From a bacterium (GTDB lineage: Bacteria > Bacteroidota > Bacteroidia > NS11-12g > UBA9320), in NCBI GenBank assembly GCA_018223105.1, contig JAAEYY010000019.1, forward strand, positions 1 through 49,513: a DNA stretch of 49,513 nt, written 5' to 3'. Made by a program: the position numbers and the translations under genes. The notes under the pieces are model-generated. The model did not search any database and was not told the DNA's origin. It saw only the letters and a program-made list of their open reading frames with translations. Positions 33,483-43,007 of the stretch are shown here, in pieces; the first letter of the stretch is position 1; each line of letters starts with the position of its first letter.

Positions 33483-33557
33483 AAGCCTTTTAAATATTTG
33501 ATGTTCAGTAGACAAATAATTATGTTGATAGAAGTCAATACACTTTATTTGAAAGCG

Positions 33558-35192
33558 ATGAAACAGTTGTCAGTTTTAGCCGTATTTTTAATATGTATAC
33601 AGTGCTCCAAACCTGTAGCAGAAGAGCCAAAATTGCTCATTATTATGAGTGTAGACCAAATGCGCTCTGATTACCCTCAGCGTATGCTGAAAGCTGCACC
33701 TGATGGCGGCATGAACAGACTTCTGACAAACGCAGTATATTTCGAAAAAGCGAGACATTGGCATGCATTTTCAGGTACAGCGCAAGGCCATGCAACATTA
33801 TCTACCGGTTCTTATCCCAAACACCATGGAATTATTAATAATGACATGTATCTAAAGCACTTTCGAAAAAGTGTTTACTGTGTAGAGGATACAACTGTTG
33901 AGATTGTTGGCGAGCATTCCGGGGAAGTTCCACCAAGATCACCTCAGTACTTAATGAGATCCTCCATGGGTGATCAGGTTAAAGCAAACCATCCGAATTC
34001 CAGGGTGTATAGCATAGCAATGAAAGACAGAGCGGCAATTTTACTAGGTGGGAAAAACTGTAATATGGCATTTTGGTTGGATAAATCTTCCGGGAATTTT
34101 GTGAGTAGCAACTACTATTCTGAAGAATTTCCAAACACAAATAAATGGAAGATGGATTCTGTAAAAAACAGCGCTCTTAAGAAGGAATGGAATCCGGATG
34201 AACGGACACTTAAAGCTGGCTTACGAGACACTAGCCCGCATGAAAGAGATTATTTTTCAGATCAATGGCCTCATAACATGGAGGATGTTCAGTACAAGGA
34301 GGATAACAAACCCGGTTATTATTTAATCAATACACCTTTTGGAGATGCTTACACTTTAGAAATGGCAAAATCTATGATTGAGTACTATGAGCTCGGTATG
34401 AAAGGTAACCTAGATGTACTCAACATCGGCCTATCTGCCAGCGATTACATTGGACATCATTTTGGCCCGGGGAGTCAGGAGGTATTTGATTATTACCTTA
34501 AGCTAGACTCTTACCTCGAGAATTTCACGGAATACCTAGACCAAACACTTGGTCGGGATAAATACATTTTGGTCTTAAGCTCTGATCATGGGGTTACAGA
34601 GATTCCGGAACATGTTGGTTCTAAAAGAATTAGCCCAGAACAATATCAAAGCGATCTGCTAGAAATAGGGAAATCAATATTTGGAACTGGTTTTACTAAA
34701 AGTGACATTGCATACACCAATGCAGCAGAGATACATTTTAGTCGAATATTCAAAGACAGTATATCTCAGTCCTTAGACTCACTTTTAATACGATTTAAGA
34801 CGGAAGTAGAAGCATTGGATTATGTAGAAAAAGCATATGTATCAAAGGAAGTTGCTACTGCAAATGATTCAGACAGGTTTCTAAGTTTCCTTGAACATTC
34901 ATTTCGTGAAGATTTATGGGCAGATATTGTATTTATTCCTAAAGAAGGAATCCTGATTAATAAAAGTATAAAGGGCACAACTCATTATACGCCTTATCCT
35001 TATGACACTGAGGTCCCTCTAATTATTTATTATTCCGGTTTTGAAGCTCAAAAAGTAGAAGAAAGGGTTAATACAGTAGATCTAGCACCTACTATTTTAG
35101 AGTATCTTCGCTTAGATTCAATATCTCCGGTAGATGGTCGGTCTTTATCTGATCTGCTTGAAGCAAATCGTACATCGCCATTTGTGCATTGA
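33558..35192 (+). CDS. PafA-like alkaline phosphatase lipoprotein
   Basis: This enzyme of the alkaline phosphatase superfamily resembles PafA, the calcium-independent phosphomonoesterase of Flavobacteriia. With the start at 33558 it is a lipoprotein (LICIQC, Cys16). The PafA-type active site is intact: metal ligands Asp33 (SVDQMR), Asp296 and His300 (SASDYIGH), Asp343 and His344 (SSDHG) and His476 (GTTH), nucleophile Thr74 (SGTAQGH), and phosphate-contacting Asn95, Lys156 and Arg158 (AMKDRA). Longer in-frame starts at 33498 and 33522 are less likely. Its last 101 bp overlap the 3' end of the convergent polyphosphate kinase gene. Confidence 0.92.
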   Translation: MKQLSVLAVFLICIQCSKPVAEEPKLLIIMSVDQMRSDYPQRMLKAAPDGGMNRLLTNAVYFEKARHWHAFSGTAQGHATLSTGSYPKHHGIINNDMYLKHFRKSVYCVEDTTVEIVGEHSGEVPPRSPQYLMRSSMGDQVKANHPNSRVYSIAMKDRAAILLGGKNCNMAFWLDKSSGNFVSSNYYSEEFPNTNKWKMDSVKNSALKKEWNPDERTLKAGLRDTSPHERDYFSDQWPHNMEDVQYKEDNKPGYYLINTPFGDAYTLEMAKSMIEYYELGMKGNLDVLNIGLSASDYIGHHFGPGSQEVFDYYLKLDSYLENFTEYLDQTLGRDKYILVLSSDHGVTEIPEHVGSKRISPEQYQSDLLEIGKSIFGTGFTKSDIAYTNAAEIHFSRIFKDSISQSLDSLLIRFKTEVEALDYVEKAYVSKEVATANDSDRFLSFLEHSFREDLWADIVFIPKEGILINKSIKGTTHYTPYPYDTEVPLIIYYSGFEAQKVEERVNTVDLAPTILEYLRLDSISPVDGRSLSDLLEANRTSPFVH

Positions 35193-37197
35193 TCTCAGCT
35201 TCGTTGTTTTGGTAAAAACTATTCGACATTTCGCTATCAATGATTCGAGCTTTGGTGTTATCTGCCCACTGCAATTCCAAATAAGCCATTAATTCTTCTC
35301 GAATTTCTTCATTATATATGGGGCTTAACACTTCAATTCTCGCATCGAGATTACGGGTCATTAAATCAGCTGAACCTATGAATAACTTATTTTTTCCAGA
35401 TGCATGGAACCAAAAAACTCTGGAATGCTCCAGATAGCGACCAACAATGCTTCTTACTTCAATATTTTCACTTTTACCGGGTATTTGGGGAACAAGTGAA
35501 CAAACACCTCTTACTAGCAGGTTGATTTTCACTCCTGCTAAGCTGGCTTCATAGAACTTTGCGATCATCTCTTCATCAACCAGGTTATTAACTTTTATAA
35601 TGATCTTAGCAGGTCTGCCATTTTTAGCATCTTCAATCTCATGATCTATTAAATCGTAAATAGAGCGTCTCAAGTTAATAGGTGCCACCATAAGATGATT
35701 AAACTTATGCGACAAATAAGGTTTATTAAACATACTAAAAACACGTTCAACCTCTTCGGTAATCGGCTCATATGCTGTTAGTAAAGCCGTATCACAATAT
35801 ATCTTGGCCGTACCTTCATGGAAGTTACCTGTGCTTATAAAAGCGATATTCTTAATCCCCCCTTTTATCTTCTTTTGAATGAGTAATAATTTACTGTGTA
35901 CTTTAAGTCCTTTAAGGCCAAAGTCAACCGTAATATTCTCTTCTTGCAACTGCCTGCTCCACTCTAAATTCGCTTCTTCATCAAAACGTGCTCTCAATTC
36001 AATAATTACCTCAACCTGCTTCCCGTTTCGAGCTGCATTTTTAAGGGCTTTTATTATTTTGGAATTACTGGCTACTCTATATAAACTGACCTTGATACCC
36101 AATACCTTGGGATCAATTGCAGCCTCGCGTACCATATCAATTACATAGTCAAATGAGTGATAAGGCACTTGAATAAGGATATCCTTTTTCTCTATTTGTT
36201 TGAGTATAGATTTCTGAGGATCTAAATCGTGATGGCGAATAGGTTCCTTTCTTTGGAAGGTCAGTTGGGTATCACTCAAATCAGGAAAGCCCATAAAATC
36301 ACGGAAATTGTGATATCTCCCACCCGGAATTAAACGATTATCCTTGGCTATCTTAACATTCTTCAGGATAAAGTCTAATTGTTCTTGTGGCATTTCCCTG
36401 TCATATACAAACCTCACCGGTTTTCCTTTCTTTCTCTGGGAAACACTCTTCATGATCTTCTCATAATAGCTCTCCGAAATATCATCATCTAAATCCAACT
36501 CGGCATCTCGAGTCATTTTAATAATATAGGATTCGATTTCGATGGGTTCAAAAATGGAGAAGATATGAGGCATATTATACCGAATTACATCATCGAGATA
36601 GATCACATATGATGTACCATTAGAACCAGGCAACACGCAAAATCTTGAGATGTCTTCTGTAGGCAACTCAATCAAAGCAAACACGTTTTTACCACTACTT
36701 TTTGTTATCCTACAAAAGAGGTAAACCGACTTGTCACGCAAGTACGGAAACTTCTTTACATTGCTGATAATTATCGGGTTTATATAAGCTTCAACTTCAT
36801 CAATGTAATATTTCTTAACCCATTCTTCTTGATTGGGATCAAGTTCATGTTCATTGAGAATGTAGATGTGTTGCTTTTCTAGTTCTTTCAGGATTTCCTG
36901 ATATGTAGTATAAAATATCTTTTGAAGGTCTAAAACCTTATCTTGAATCTCTTTAAGCACAGCCTGAGTAAGTTGAGAAGTTTCATTGGTATTTGAATGA
37001 AGTAAATCTACAACTCTCCTAAGCGTGGCAACTCTAACTCTGAAGAATTCATCCAGGTTATTGGAATAAATACCTAGAAAGCGCATCCTTTCAATTAATG
37101 GTACATCGGGATTTCGAGCTTCCTGCAATACTCTCTCATTGAAGCTGAGCCAACTTATATCCCTGTTAATTATTGTTTTAAACTGATCTTCCGGCAT
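35092..37197 (-). CDS. ppk1: Polyphosphate kinase 1
   Basis: PPK1 reversibly makes inorganic polyphosphate from ATP. The 701 residues show the N-terminal 'INRDISWLSFNERVLQEA', the head and helical domains, and the phospholipase-D-like catalytic halves with 'RFDEEANLEWSRQLQE', the autophosphorylated His in 'GLKVHSKLLLI', the 'STGNFHEGTAKIY' loop and the second His in 'VFWFHASGKNKLFIGSAD'. The length is normal. It starts on the last base of the outer-membrane protein gene (TAATG overlap), and its final 33 codons are antisense to the end of the PafA-like phosphatase gene. Confidence 0.97.
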   Translation of the reverse strand: MPEDQFKTIINRDISWLSFNERVLQEARNPDVPLIERMRFLGIYSNNLDEFFRVRVATLRRVVDLLHSNTNETSQLTQAVLKEIQDKVLDLQKIFYTTYQEILKELEKQHIYILNEHELDPNQEEWVKKYYIDEVEAYINPIIISNVKKFPYLRDKSVYLFCRITKSSGKNVFALIELPTEDISRFCVLPGSNGTSYVIYLDDVIRYNMPHIFSIFEPIEIESYIIKMTRDAELDLDDDISESYYEKIMKSVSQRKKGKPVRFVYDREMPQEQLDFILKNVKIAKDNRLIPGGRYHNFRDFMGFPDLSDTQLTFQRKEPIRHHDLDPQKSILKQIEKKDILIQVPYHSFDYVIDMVREAAIDPKVLGIKVSLYRVASNSKIIKALKNAARNGKQVEVIIELRARFDEEANLEWSRQLQEENITVDFGLKGLKVHSKLLLIQKKIKGGIKNIAFISTGNFHEGTAKIYCDTALLTAYEPITEEVERVFSMFNKPYLSHKFNHLMVAPINLRRSIYDLIDHEIEDAKNGRPAKIIIKVNNLVDEEMIAKFYEASLAGVKINLLVRGVCSLVPQIPGKSENIEVRSIVGRYLEHSRVFWFHASGKNKLFIGSADLMTRNLDARIEVLSPIYNEEIREELMAYLELQWADNTKARIIDSEMSNSFYQNNEAEINAQMAMYDLLQADQIKTDHLPEILNLSEDTLK

Positions 37198-37913
37198 TAA
37201 TAGTTTAATAGATAAGCAAACGACAGTTTTAATGATGAAGCTCTGGTAGTTCTACTTCCATTACTTAACTGCTGACCGTTTTTATTTCTGAAATACGTGG
37301 TTTCTTGTCCAAAACCATATTTAACATTCACTTCGAAGGGAGAACTGCCTCTCCAAAAGTGAAAACTCCCCGAAACAACAGGCATAATCCAAGCCTTGTT
37401 ATCATCATAACCATCATTTTGGAATGTAAATAAAGCAACCTTGTTAAGCTCAAATCCGGCGCCTACACTTAAGCCGATATCTTCGGTACTTTCGTAGGTA
37501 GCAGTTGAGCCAAGATAGAACTTAGCCAATAGTGGTAACTGAAAACTACCGTATCCCTGAGCCCCTAAAACATCATTATTGGCCGGGATAGCTTGTCCAA
37601 ACCCAATAGTTGCAGGTGCAGATACAGCAAAAGCCATATTTTCTGATAGTTCAAGGATATTATACCTCGGCTCTAAACCAATTGAAATGAAGTTAACGTA
37701 TCGAGTTTGGTAAGGAACCGCAGAATCAGGTGAATAGATATTATTTATAGGATCAACCAAGACTGATCGGTCTACTATTCTCAAAGGAGAAGTAATAAAG
37801 TCGATGTAATACTGAGAAACAAATCCCAAAAAGAATCTATCTTTAAAATCGGATTGTGCTTGGCTCCCAAGCGTGAACAAGCCCAACACCCCTACCAACA
37901 AAAATTTCTTCAT
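37197..37913 (-). CDS. Outer-membrane beta-barrel protein, unknown
   Basis: A 238-residue exported protein with signal peptide MKKFLLVGVLGLFTLGSQAQ and then amphipathic beta strands alternating with short loops (for example 'NFISIGLEPRYNIL', 'LPLLAKFYLGS', 'FEVNVKYGFG', 'SLKLSFAYLLNY'), ending in an aromatic residue as usual for outer-membrane barrels. I recognise no named family. The ATG at 37928 is in frame but gives a poorer signal peptide. It is followed with one-base overlap by ppk1 and preceded by the O-antigen ligase-like gene after 58 bp. Confidence 0.7.
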   Translation of the reverse strand: MKKFLLVGVLGLFTLGSQAQSDFKDRFFLGFVSQYYIDFITSPLRIVDRSVLVDPINNIYSPDSAVPYQTRYVNFISIGLEPRYNILELSENMAFAVSAPATIGFGQAIPANNDVLGAQGYGSFQLPLLAKFYLGSTATYESTEDIGLSVGAGFELNKVALFTFQNDGYDDNKAWIMPVVSGSFHFWRGSSPFEVNVKYGFGQETTYFRNKNGQQLSNGSRTTRASSLKLSFAYLLNY

Positions 37914-37971
37914 ATTTATAAAACTCAAAAATACCGAAAATGTGTTGCACCTCCGGTCATGTAACGATAAT

Positions 37972-39180
37972 TTAATCCTTATGATCGTTGGAAATTAGAG
38001 GAAGTACTGTGGCAACTAAGAAAATACTAACCTGCCTTTCAAATAATGACTCAAAAACAGAGGATACGGCTAAAATCAAAACAACAAATAGAAGCCGATA
38101 ATCTGCATTGATCCACGCTTTTCGAATCCATACATAATAGAATAGTATTACAAACAGGAATCCCCAAATACCGTATTTAATAGCATATTCTAAGTACTGA
38201 TTATGAGGTCCAACTCTGTTCTCTTGATAGAGGACGGTGTTTAAATCGCTGTAGTACTTCTGCATCACAGAATCCACAGAAGTTGCACCATATCCTTTAA
38301 AAGGTTGATCTTTAAATGCAGCCCAGGAAATTCGATATGCCTCCAAGCGCATTCCCATGCTTTTATAGTTGATGCTCTCCTTATCATCCCAACTCTCTAT
38401 ATCTTCAATAGAATTACTCAATTTATTCTGCAGCGACGAGCTAGTGCTGATAGCCAATAGATTAACTAAAATAATAGTCAAAATTCCTATTAAGCCCGCT
38501 TTATACTTCTTCTCCTTTAAAGTATAAAAACAAATAACTGTAAACAGGGAAAGGTAGAATGAAACTAAGCCTGTTCTGCTGCTGAGGATATGAAAACAAA
38601 TGAAGACTATCAGGCCTGCATAAAAGTAGAAATTTCGAAATATTTTTCTATCCTTATGAAAAAAATAAGCAAACAGTAATGCAATAGCCAAAGCGTTAAT
38701 GATACCAAAATGGATGTGGTGTATACCTCCAAAAATGGGGATACTTTTAGACTGAAGTAGTAACTGATCAATCGCTTCTCTGTTAGCAAAATATCCTATT
38801 ACAGACACTCCGTTTACGATCACAAGGATAGAAAGAGCCAGTTTCAACATCCATTCAGTTTGCATACTAAATCTATCGCGATATATGAAGGATGCAACTG
38901 CAATCAAACCCCATCCTAAGATTAGAAAGAACTCTTGATTTAAGTCTGAAGAAATAGGGCCTCGAATAAAATCGGATACAATAAAAATAAACGGAATTAT
39001 ATAAATAAGCCGGAATGTTACCGGGATATCTTTTACCTTTTTAAGATCAAAAAAGATGGAAAGGCCTGTAATAATGGTTCCTAAACTGGTGAGTTTAATC
39101 CAGTTAAAAATAAAGAGCCCGATGAATGAGATCATCAGGCCTGTAAAAAAAAGTATTTTCCCTATGGTTTTAGCGTGCAT
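37972..39180 (-). CDS. O-antigen ligase family (Wzy/WaaL-like) membrane protein
   Basis: A polytopic membrane protein of 402 residues with about ten to eleven transmembrane segments and a large external loop (about 245-325). It carries the PF04932-type features 'HILSSRTGLVSFYLSL' near residue 195 and, in the loop, 'RLEAYRISWAAFKDQPFKGYGATS' and 'GPHNQYLEYAIKYG', the conserved Arg and HNxYL elements. Such proteins join O-antigen to the lipid A core or polymerise polysaccharide repeats; which of the two cannot be told. It overlaps the end of the LysM gene by 11 bp. The glycosyltransferase at 42 kb is on the other strand. Confidence 0.85.
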   Translation of the reverse strand: MHAKTIGKILFFTGLMISFIGLFIFNWIKLTSLGTIITGLSIFFDLKKVKDIPVTFRLIYIIPFIFIVSDFIRGPISSDLNQEFFLILGWGLIAVASFIYRDRFSMQTEWMLKLALSILVIVNGVSVIGYFANREAIDQLLLQSKSIPIFGGIHHIHFGIINALAIALLFAYFFHKDRKIFRNFYFYAGLIVFICFHILSSRTGLVSFYLSLFTVICFYTLKEKKYKAGLIGILTIILVNLLAISTSSSLQNKLSNSIEDIESWDDKESINYKSMGMRLEAYRISWAAFKDQPFKGYGATSVDSVMQKYYSDLNTVLYQENRVGPHNQYLEYAIKYGIWGFLFVILFYYVWIRKAWINADYRLLFVVLILAVSSVFESLFERQVSIFLVATVLPLISNDHKD

Positions 39181-40102
39181 AGCTTAGCTCAACCACATCT
39201 TTCCCAGTTAAGCCAATAGATGTAGCGGAGAAATCAGACAATCTAATAATTTCATCACTGCTGCTTGCCCGATCAAAATTACCGATCACTTTAACAAAAA
39301 TCGTCTTATTGGTCTTAGGGTTGGTTACCATAATTACCGTTCCCTTACTAGCATTACAGTGATATGCAAAATGTTTGTCTTCAGGAAGATCTTCACTATT
39401 AACAACTGCTTTGCCTTTTTCTTCAACTTTTTCCAAGTTGTAATCATCCAGCTTAATTATCTTAACGGTGTATCCTTCGTCTTCAGTTATGGTTTCGCTC
39501 GGTGAAGAATCAGTGGGCATATCCATATCTTCTTTAATTTCTTCCAAGTCATTATCAACAAGGTCTGACGATTGATTTGGTACCTCAACTGTTTTTTTAG
39601 AACCCGGAACCAACATTCTCTGTCCCTCGGAAATTGTAGTGCTTTCTAAATCGTTGAGATCCATAATTACAGCGACCGTAGTATTGTATTTTTGAGAAAT
39701 GCTGAACAGCGTCTCTCCTTTCACAACGGTGTGATATCGAACAAAATCACTTACTTGTTTATTGTCGTTTCCCGCGTCGGGCTCAGGATTTGCAGGGTTG
39801 TTTTTATTTTTCTCGAAGAAGTCCTCAACTACCGGTTCTTCCATTACTACCGGAAGTTTGGTTGGAACATAAATAATCTGATCTATTTGAATTACATCTC
39901 CAGCTCCGGGGTTTGCATCCATAATATCTCTCAAAGGTACATTGTACTTCTTACTGATTGTGTACAAGCCCTGCCCCTTTTCTACTTTGTGTAGAATATA
40001 GACTTTACCGTCTTTCACTTTTGTACCGATGGAATCATTTTTTTCTGCGAAAACAAGTACAGAAGAAATCAAAATTCCCATCAAAATCAATGCTCTTTTC
40101 AT
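39170..40102 (-). CDS. LysM protein with C-terminal RlpA-like (DPBB) domain
   Basis: An exported peptidoglycan-associated protein of 310 residues. A signal peptide (to about Ala19) is followed by LysM 1 (about 37-80: 'HKVEKGQGLYTISKKYNV'), LysM 2 (about 123-166: 'HTVVKGETLFSISQKYNT'), an acidic linker (about 172-210) and a C-terminal double-psi beta-barrel-like region (about 230-309) with 'ASKGTVIMVTNPKTNKTIFV' and 'IRLSDFSATSIGLTG', as in RlpA-like proteins. The RlpA catalytic Asp is not obvious. It heads a unit with the O-antigen ligase-like gene, which begins 11 bp before its stop. Confidence 0.82.
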   Translation of the reverse strand: MKRALILMGILISSVLVFAEKNDSIGTKVKDGKVYILHKVEKGQGLYTISKKYNVPLRDIMDANPGAGDVIQIDQIIYVPTKLPVVMEEPVVEDFFEKNKNNPANPEPDAGNDNKQVSDFVRYHTVVKGETLFSISQKYNTTVAVIMDLNDLESTTISEGQRMLVPGSKKTVEVPNQSSDLVDNDLEEIKEDMDMPTDSSPSETITEDEGYTVKIIKLDDYNLEKVEEKGKAVVNSEDLPEDKHFAYHCNASKGTVIMVTNPKTNKTIFVKVIGNFDRASSSDEIIRLSDFSATSIGLTGKDVVELSYAR

Positions 40103-40188
40103 CACTTTACAAATCTAATCTATGTATTTTCTATGTTTAACAATTAGTTATTAACTTTATTGCCTCAGGCCCTATTATTGTTGAGTAA

Positions 40189-41574
40189 ATGAAACAATTC
40201 TTCGTTCAACTGCTCTTGGCTCTCATATTTTTTAATGCCTCATTGGCACAAAATAAAGAGCAAACTGTATTGGTTTTTGATATTAAGGAGGAAATAGCAC
40301 CTTCTGCTACCCGCATAACCACTAAAGCAGTGAAGGAGGCTGAAAAGATCGGTGCAGACCTCATCATCGTCCACATGAATACCTATGGTGGATTTGTTAC
40401 TGATGCCGACTCTATTAGAACACGTCTACTAAATTGTAATATACCAACCTATGTTTTCATTGACAATAATGCAGCATCAGCAGGAGCGCTTATTAGTTTA
40501 GCCTGCGATAAAATATACATGCGACCCGGAGGTAGCATCGGCGCTGCAACAGTGGTTGTTCAAAGTGGAGAGGCGGCACCGGATAAGTATCAATCGTACA
40601 TGCGAAAGCAAATGAAAAGTACCGCCGAGAGTCATGGTTTCGACACTATAATTAACGGAAATGACACGGTATTGAAGTACAAACGAAACCCAATGATAGC
40701 ACAAGGAATGGTGGATCCTTCTGTGGTGGTGCCGGGTTTGGACGATTCACTTAAAGTAATTACGCTTACTACAGATGAGGCTATAGAATGGGGATATTGC
40801 GAAGGGAAAGCAAAGAGTATTGAAGAGATACTAGAGATAAATAATATAAAGGAATATAGGATTGTAAAAGTTGAGAAGTCTACAACCGATAAAATATTCA
40901 GCTTCTTTGCCAATCCTGTCTTGAGAGGCATGCTGATCACCCTTATGTTGGGTGGGATTTACTTCGAACTTCAGAGTCCGGGCATTGGATTTCCATTGGC
41001 TTTAGCAATAGCTGCAGCAATAGCCTACTTTGCTCCTCTTTATGTGGATGGATTAGCAGCCAATTGGGAAATATTAGTTTTTATTGTTGGGCTAGTACTT
41101 ATCGGACTCGAGATATTTGTGATTCCCGGATTTGGGGTCGCCGGTGTAGGTGGAATAATACTCACATTGTTCAGTCTAGTGGTGAGTATGGTGCGCAATG
41201 TTAATTTTGATTTCAGCATGACCAGCACAGAAGCATTGAGTAATGCGCTAGCAGTGGTCTTTCTATCCTTGGTTGGGTTTATAGCTGTGGTTTTAGTATT
41301 TGGTCGATCCGTACTGAAATCCAGAGTATTCCAGCGTTTGGTATTAAATGACACTTTATCTGAAAGTAAAGTGCTTACTAGTACCGTAAGTTCAAGCTTC
41401 GACAGCTTAAAAGGCCTGGAAGGATTAGCACACACTGCTTTCCGACCTGAAGGAAAAGTCTACATTAACAATGAACTCTATTTAGCCAAAACCTATGGTG
41501 AGTTTATCGATAAAGGAGATAATATTAGAGTAACAAGCATCGAAAATGAGGTCTTAATCGTTAAGAAAGTATGA
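40189..41574 (+). CDS. NfeD family membrane protease (ClpP-like)
   Basis: A 461-residue NfeD protein: signal peptide (to Gln21), a ClpP-class serine protease domain (about 25-220), four or five membrane segments (about 235-380) and a C-terminal OB-fold NfeD domain (about 395-461). The catalytic Ser is Ser97 in 'NNAASAGALISLACDK', and the partner Lys lies in 'YMRKQMKS' (Lys140 or 143); in characterised archaeal NfeD proteases a Ser-Lys dyad at closely similar positions cuts membrane-associated substrates such as stomatins. No SPFH/stomatin gene is adjacent here. It overlaps the next gene by four bases (ATGA). Confidence 0.9.
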   Translation: MKQFFVQLLLALIFFNASLAQNKEQTVLVFDIKEEIAPSATRITTKAVKEAEKIGADLIIVHMNTYGGFVTDADSIRTRLLNCNIPTYVFIDNNAASAGALISLACDKIYMRPGGSIGAATVVVQSGEAAPDKYQSYMRKQMKSTAESHGFDTIINGNDTVLKYKRNPMIAQGMVDPSVVVPGLDDSLKVITLTTDEAIEWGYCEGKAKSIEEILEINNIKEYRIVKVEKSTTDKIFSFFANPVLRGMLITLMLGGIYFELQSPGIGFPLALAIAAAIAYFAPLYVDGLAANWEILVFIVGLVLIGLEIFVIPGFGVAGVGGIILTLFSLVVSMVRNVNFDFSMTSTEALSNALAVVFLSLVGFIAVVLVFGRSVLKSRVFQRLVLNDTLSESKVLTSTVSSSFDSLKGLEGLAHTAFRPEGKVYINNELYLAKTYGEFIDKGDNIRVTSIENEVLIVKKV

Positions 41575-41999
41575 GAGTTGTTATACTTGCTTTGGGTTTG
41601 ATATGCGGTTTCTTAGCTCAGGCTCAAGATACAGAACTAGAAGAACATGAACTGCATATTGGTGATACTCTTTACTTTACAGGATGTGAAGGAAGTAGTT
41701 TTGAGTACATTGACCTCTATGTTAAAACACGCTTTGCTATTGATAGTATAAGTTATGATACTCTTAATGGATGGGATTTTTACAACCGCTTCTTCCCTAC
41801 GGGTGATTTTGACATGTCGAGATTACCTTGTGAATATGAAGGAAGATATGGTATTATTAAACATATGATGTCTGTGGAAGATGCCGATGGTATATGGCAT
41901 AATATAGTGATTGCCATGATTGTGGATGGAACGAGTGTAGCTTATATTGTTGAAGATGCATTTATTGAGGGGGAAGTTTTATTTTCCCCGGCTCAATGA
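41571..41999 (+). CDS. Exported hypothetical protein (142 residues)
   Basis: A small secreted protein with signal peptide (MRVVILALGLICGFLAQA-Q). The mature part has a 'HELHIGDTLYFTGCEGSS' start, two cysteines (near residues 39 and 87) and a C-terminal acidic strand-rich part. I recognise no family. It is translationally coupled on both sides by four-base overlaps: with the NfeD gene upstream and the glycosyltransferase downstream, so the three form one operon. Confidence 0.6.
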   Translation: MRVVILALGLICGFLAQAQDTELEEHELHIGDTLYFTGCEGSSFEYIDLYVKTRFAIDSISYDTLNGWDFYNRFFPTGDFDMSRLPCEYEGRYGIIKHMMSVEDADGIWHNIVIAMIVDGTSVAYIVEDAFIEGEVLFSPAQ

Positions 42000-42979
42000 A
42001 GTTAATAGTCGTTCGATTCAGTTCCATAGGAGACATTGTCCTAACTAGTCCGGTAGTGCGCTGCCTGAAAGATCAACTCAGTGCAGAAGTACACTACCTC
42101 ACGAAAAACTCCTTTAGCACACTAGTTGAACACAACCCCTATATTGATAAGGTATTTGGTATAGACTCAGAAATATCAGAAGTTACACCTTCCTTGAAGC
42201 AAGAGAATTACGATTATATCATAGACCTTCACAAAAACATCAGGAGCTTTAGATTAAAAAAGGCATTAGGAGTTAAAAGCATCAATTTCACAAAACTGAA
42301 TGTTAAGAAATGGCTATTCACCACATTTAAAGTGGATCTTTTACCAAAGAAGCATCTAGTAGATCGATATTTTGATTCATTAGTGAAACTAGGAGTGCTT
42401 AATGATGGTAAAGGTCTCGACTATTTTTATCCAAAAGAAACCAAAGCTCCGGAGCATTGGAATCTGACATCAGGTCACTATAATGTGATCGCCATCGGCG
42501 GTACCTATCTAACTAAACGATTGACCAACGAGCAAATCGTATCCGTTATTAAGCGATTAAAAACTCCTTCCGTTCTTATTGGAGGGGTGTCGGATCAAAA
42601 CAATGCCAATGAAATCTGGCAAGGAACAGAAAAGGCTTGTATAAATTTATGCGGGGTTCTCAGCCTTAATGAATCGGCAAGATTAATTGACGAATCTAAC
42701 GCAGTACTTTGTCATGATAGCGGAATGATGCATATCGCTGCTGCATTTAATAAGCCTGTTATTGCTGTTTGGGGAAATACTCACCCAAAATTTGGCATGT
42801 ATGCTTACGTCAGAGCAAATAATCCATCAGAAGTTTTTAATATGGAAGTTAACTTGAGTTGCAGACCTTGTTCTAAGCTGGGACACGAGAACTGCCCTAA
42901 AGGACATTTTAAATGTATCAAAATGCAGAATGTGGACGAAATCGTTAAAAACTGCAATTCCATAGAACCCGCACAATAA
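41996..42979 (+). CDS. Glycosyltransferase family 9 (heptosyltransferase-like)
   Basis: A GT9-family glycosyltransferase of 327 residues, the family that adds heptose to the LPS core. The N-terminal Rossmann half begins MKLIVVRFSSIGDIVLTSPV, with the Asp of SSIGD that is characteristic. The C-terminal half contains 'VIAIGGTYLTKRLTNEQI' and 'CHDSGMMHIAAAFNKPVIAVWG', which bind the nucleotide-sugar. A CxxC-containing C-terminal segment 'CRPCSKLGHENCPKGHFKC' is typical of the family. The donor may be ADP-heptose but that is inference. It is the last gene of the NfeD operon and overlaps its neighbour by four bases. Confidence 0.92.
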   Translation: MKLIVVRFSSIGDIVLTSPVVRCLKDQLSAEVHYLTKNSFSTLVEHNPYIDKVFGIDSEISEVTPSLKQENYDYIIDLHKNIRSFRLKKALGVKSINFTKLNVKKWLFTTFKVDLLPKKHLVDRYFDSLVKLGVLNDGKGLDYFYPKETKAPEHWNLTSGHYNVIAIGGTYLTKRLTNEQIVSVIKRLKTPSVLIGGVSDQNNANEIWQGTEKACINLCGVLSLNESARLIDESNAVLCHDSGMMHIAAAFNKPVIAVWGNTHPKFGMYAYVRANNPSEVFNMEVNLSCRPCSKLGHENCPKGHFKCIKMQNVDEIVKNCNSIEPAQ

Positions 42980-43007
42980 ATACCTTTGAGCCTTCATTTA
43001 AATAGAT

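Noticed and set aside
40632..41435. Antisense frames of 102 and 131 codons inside the NfeD gene
   Set aside because: They are opposite to conserved protease and membrane segments; no start signals or domains were seen.
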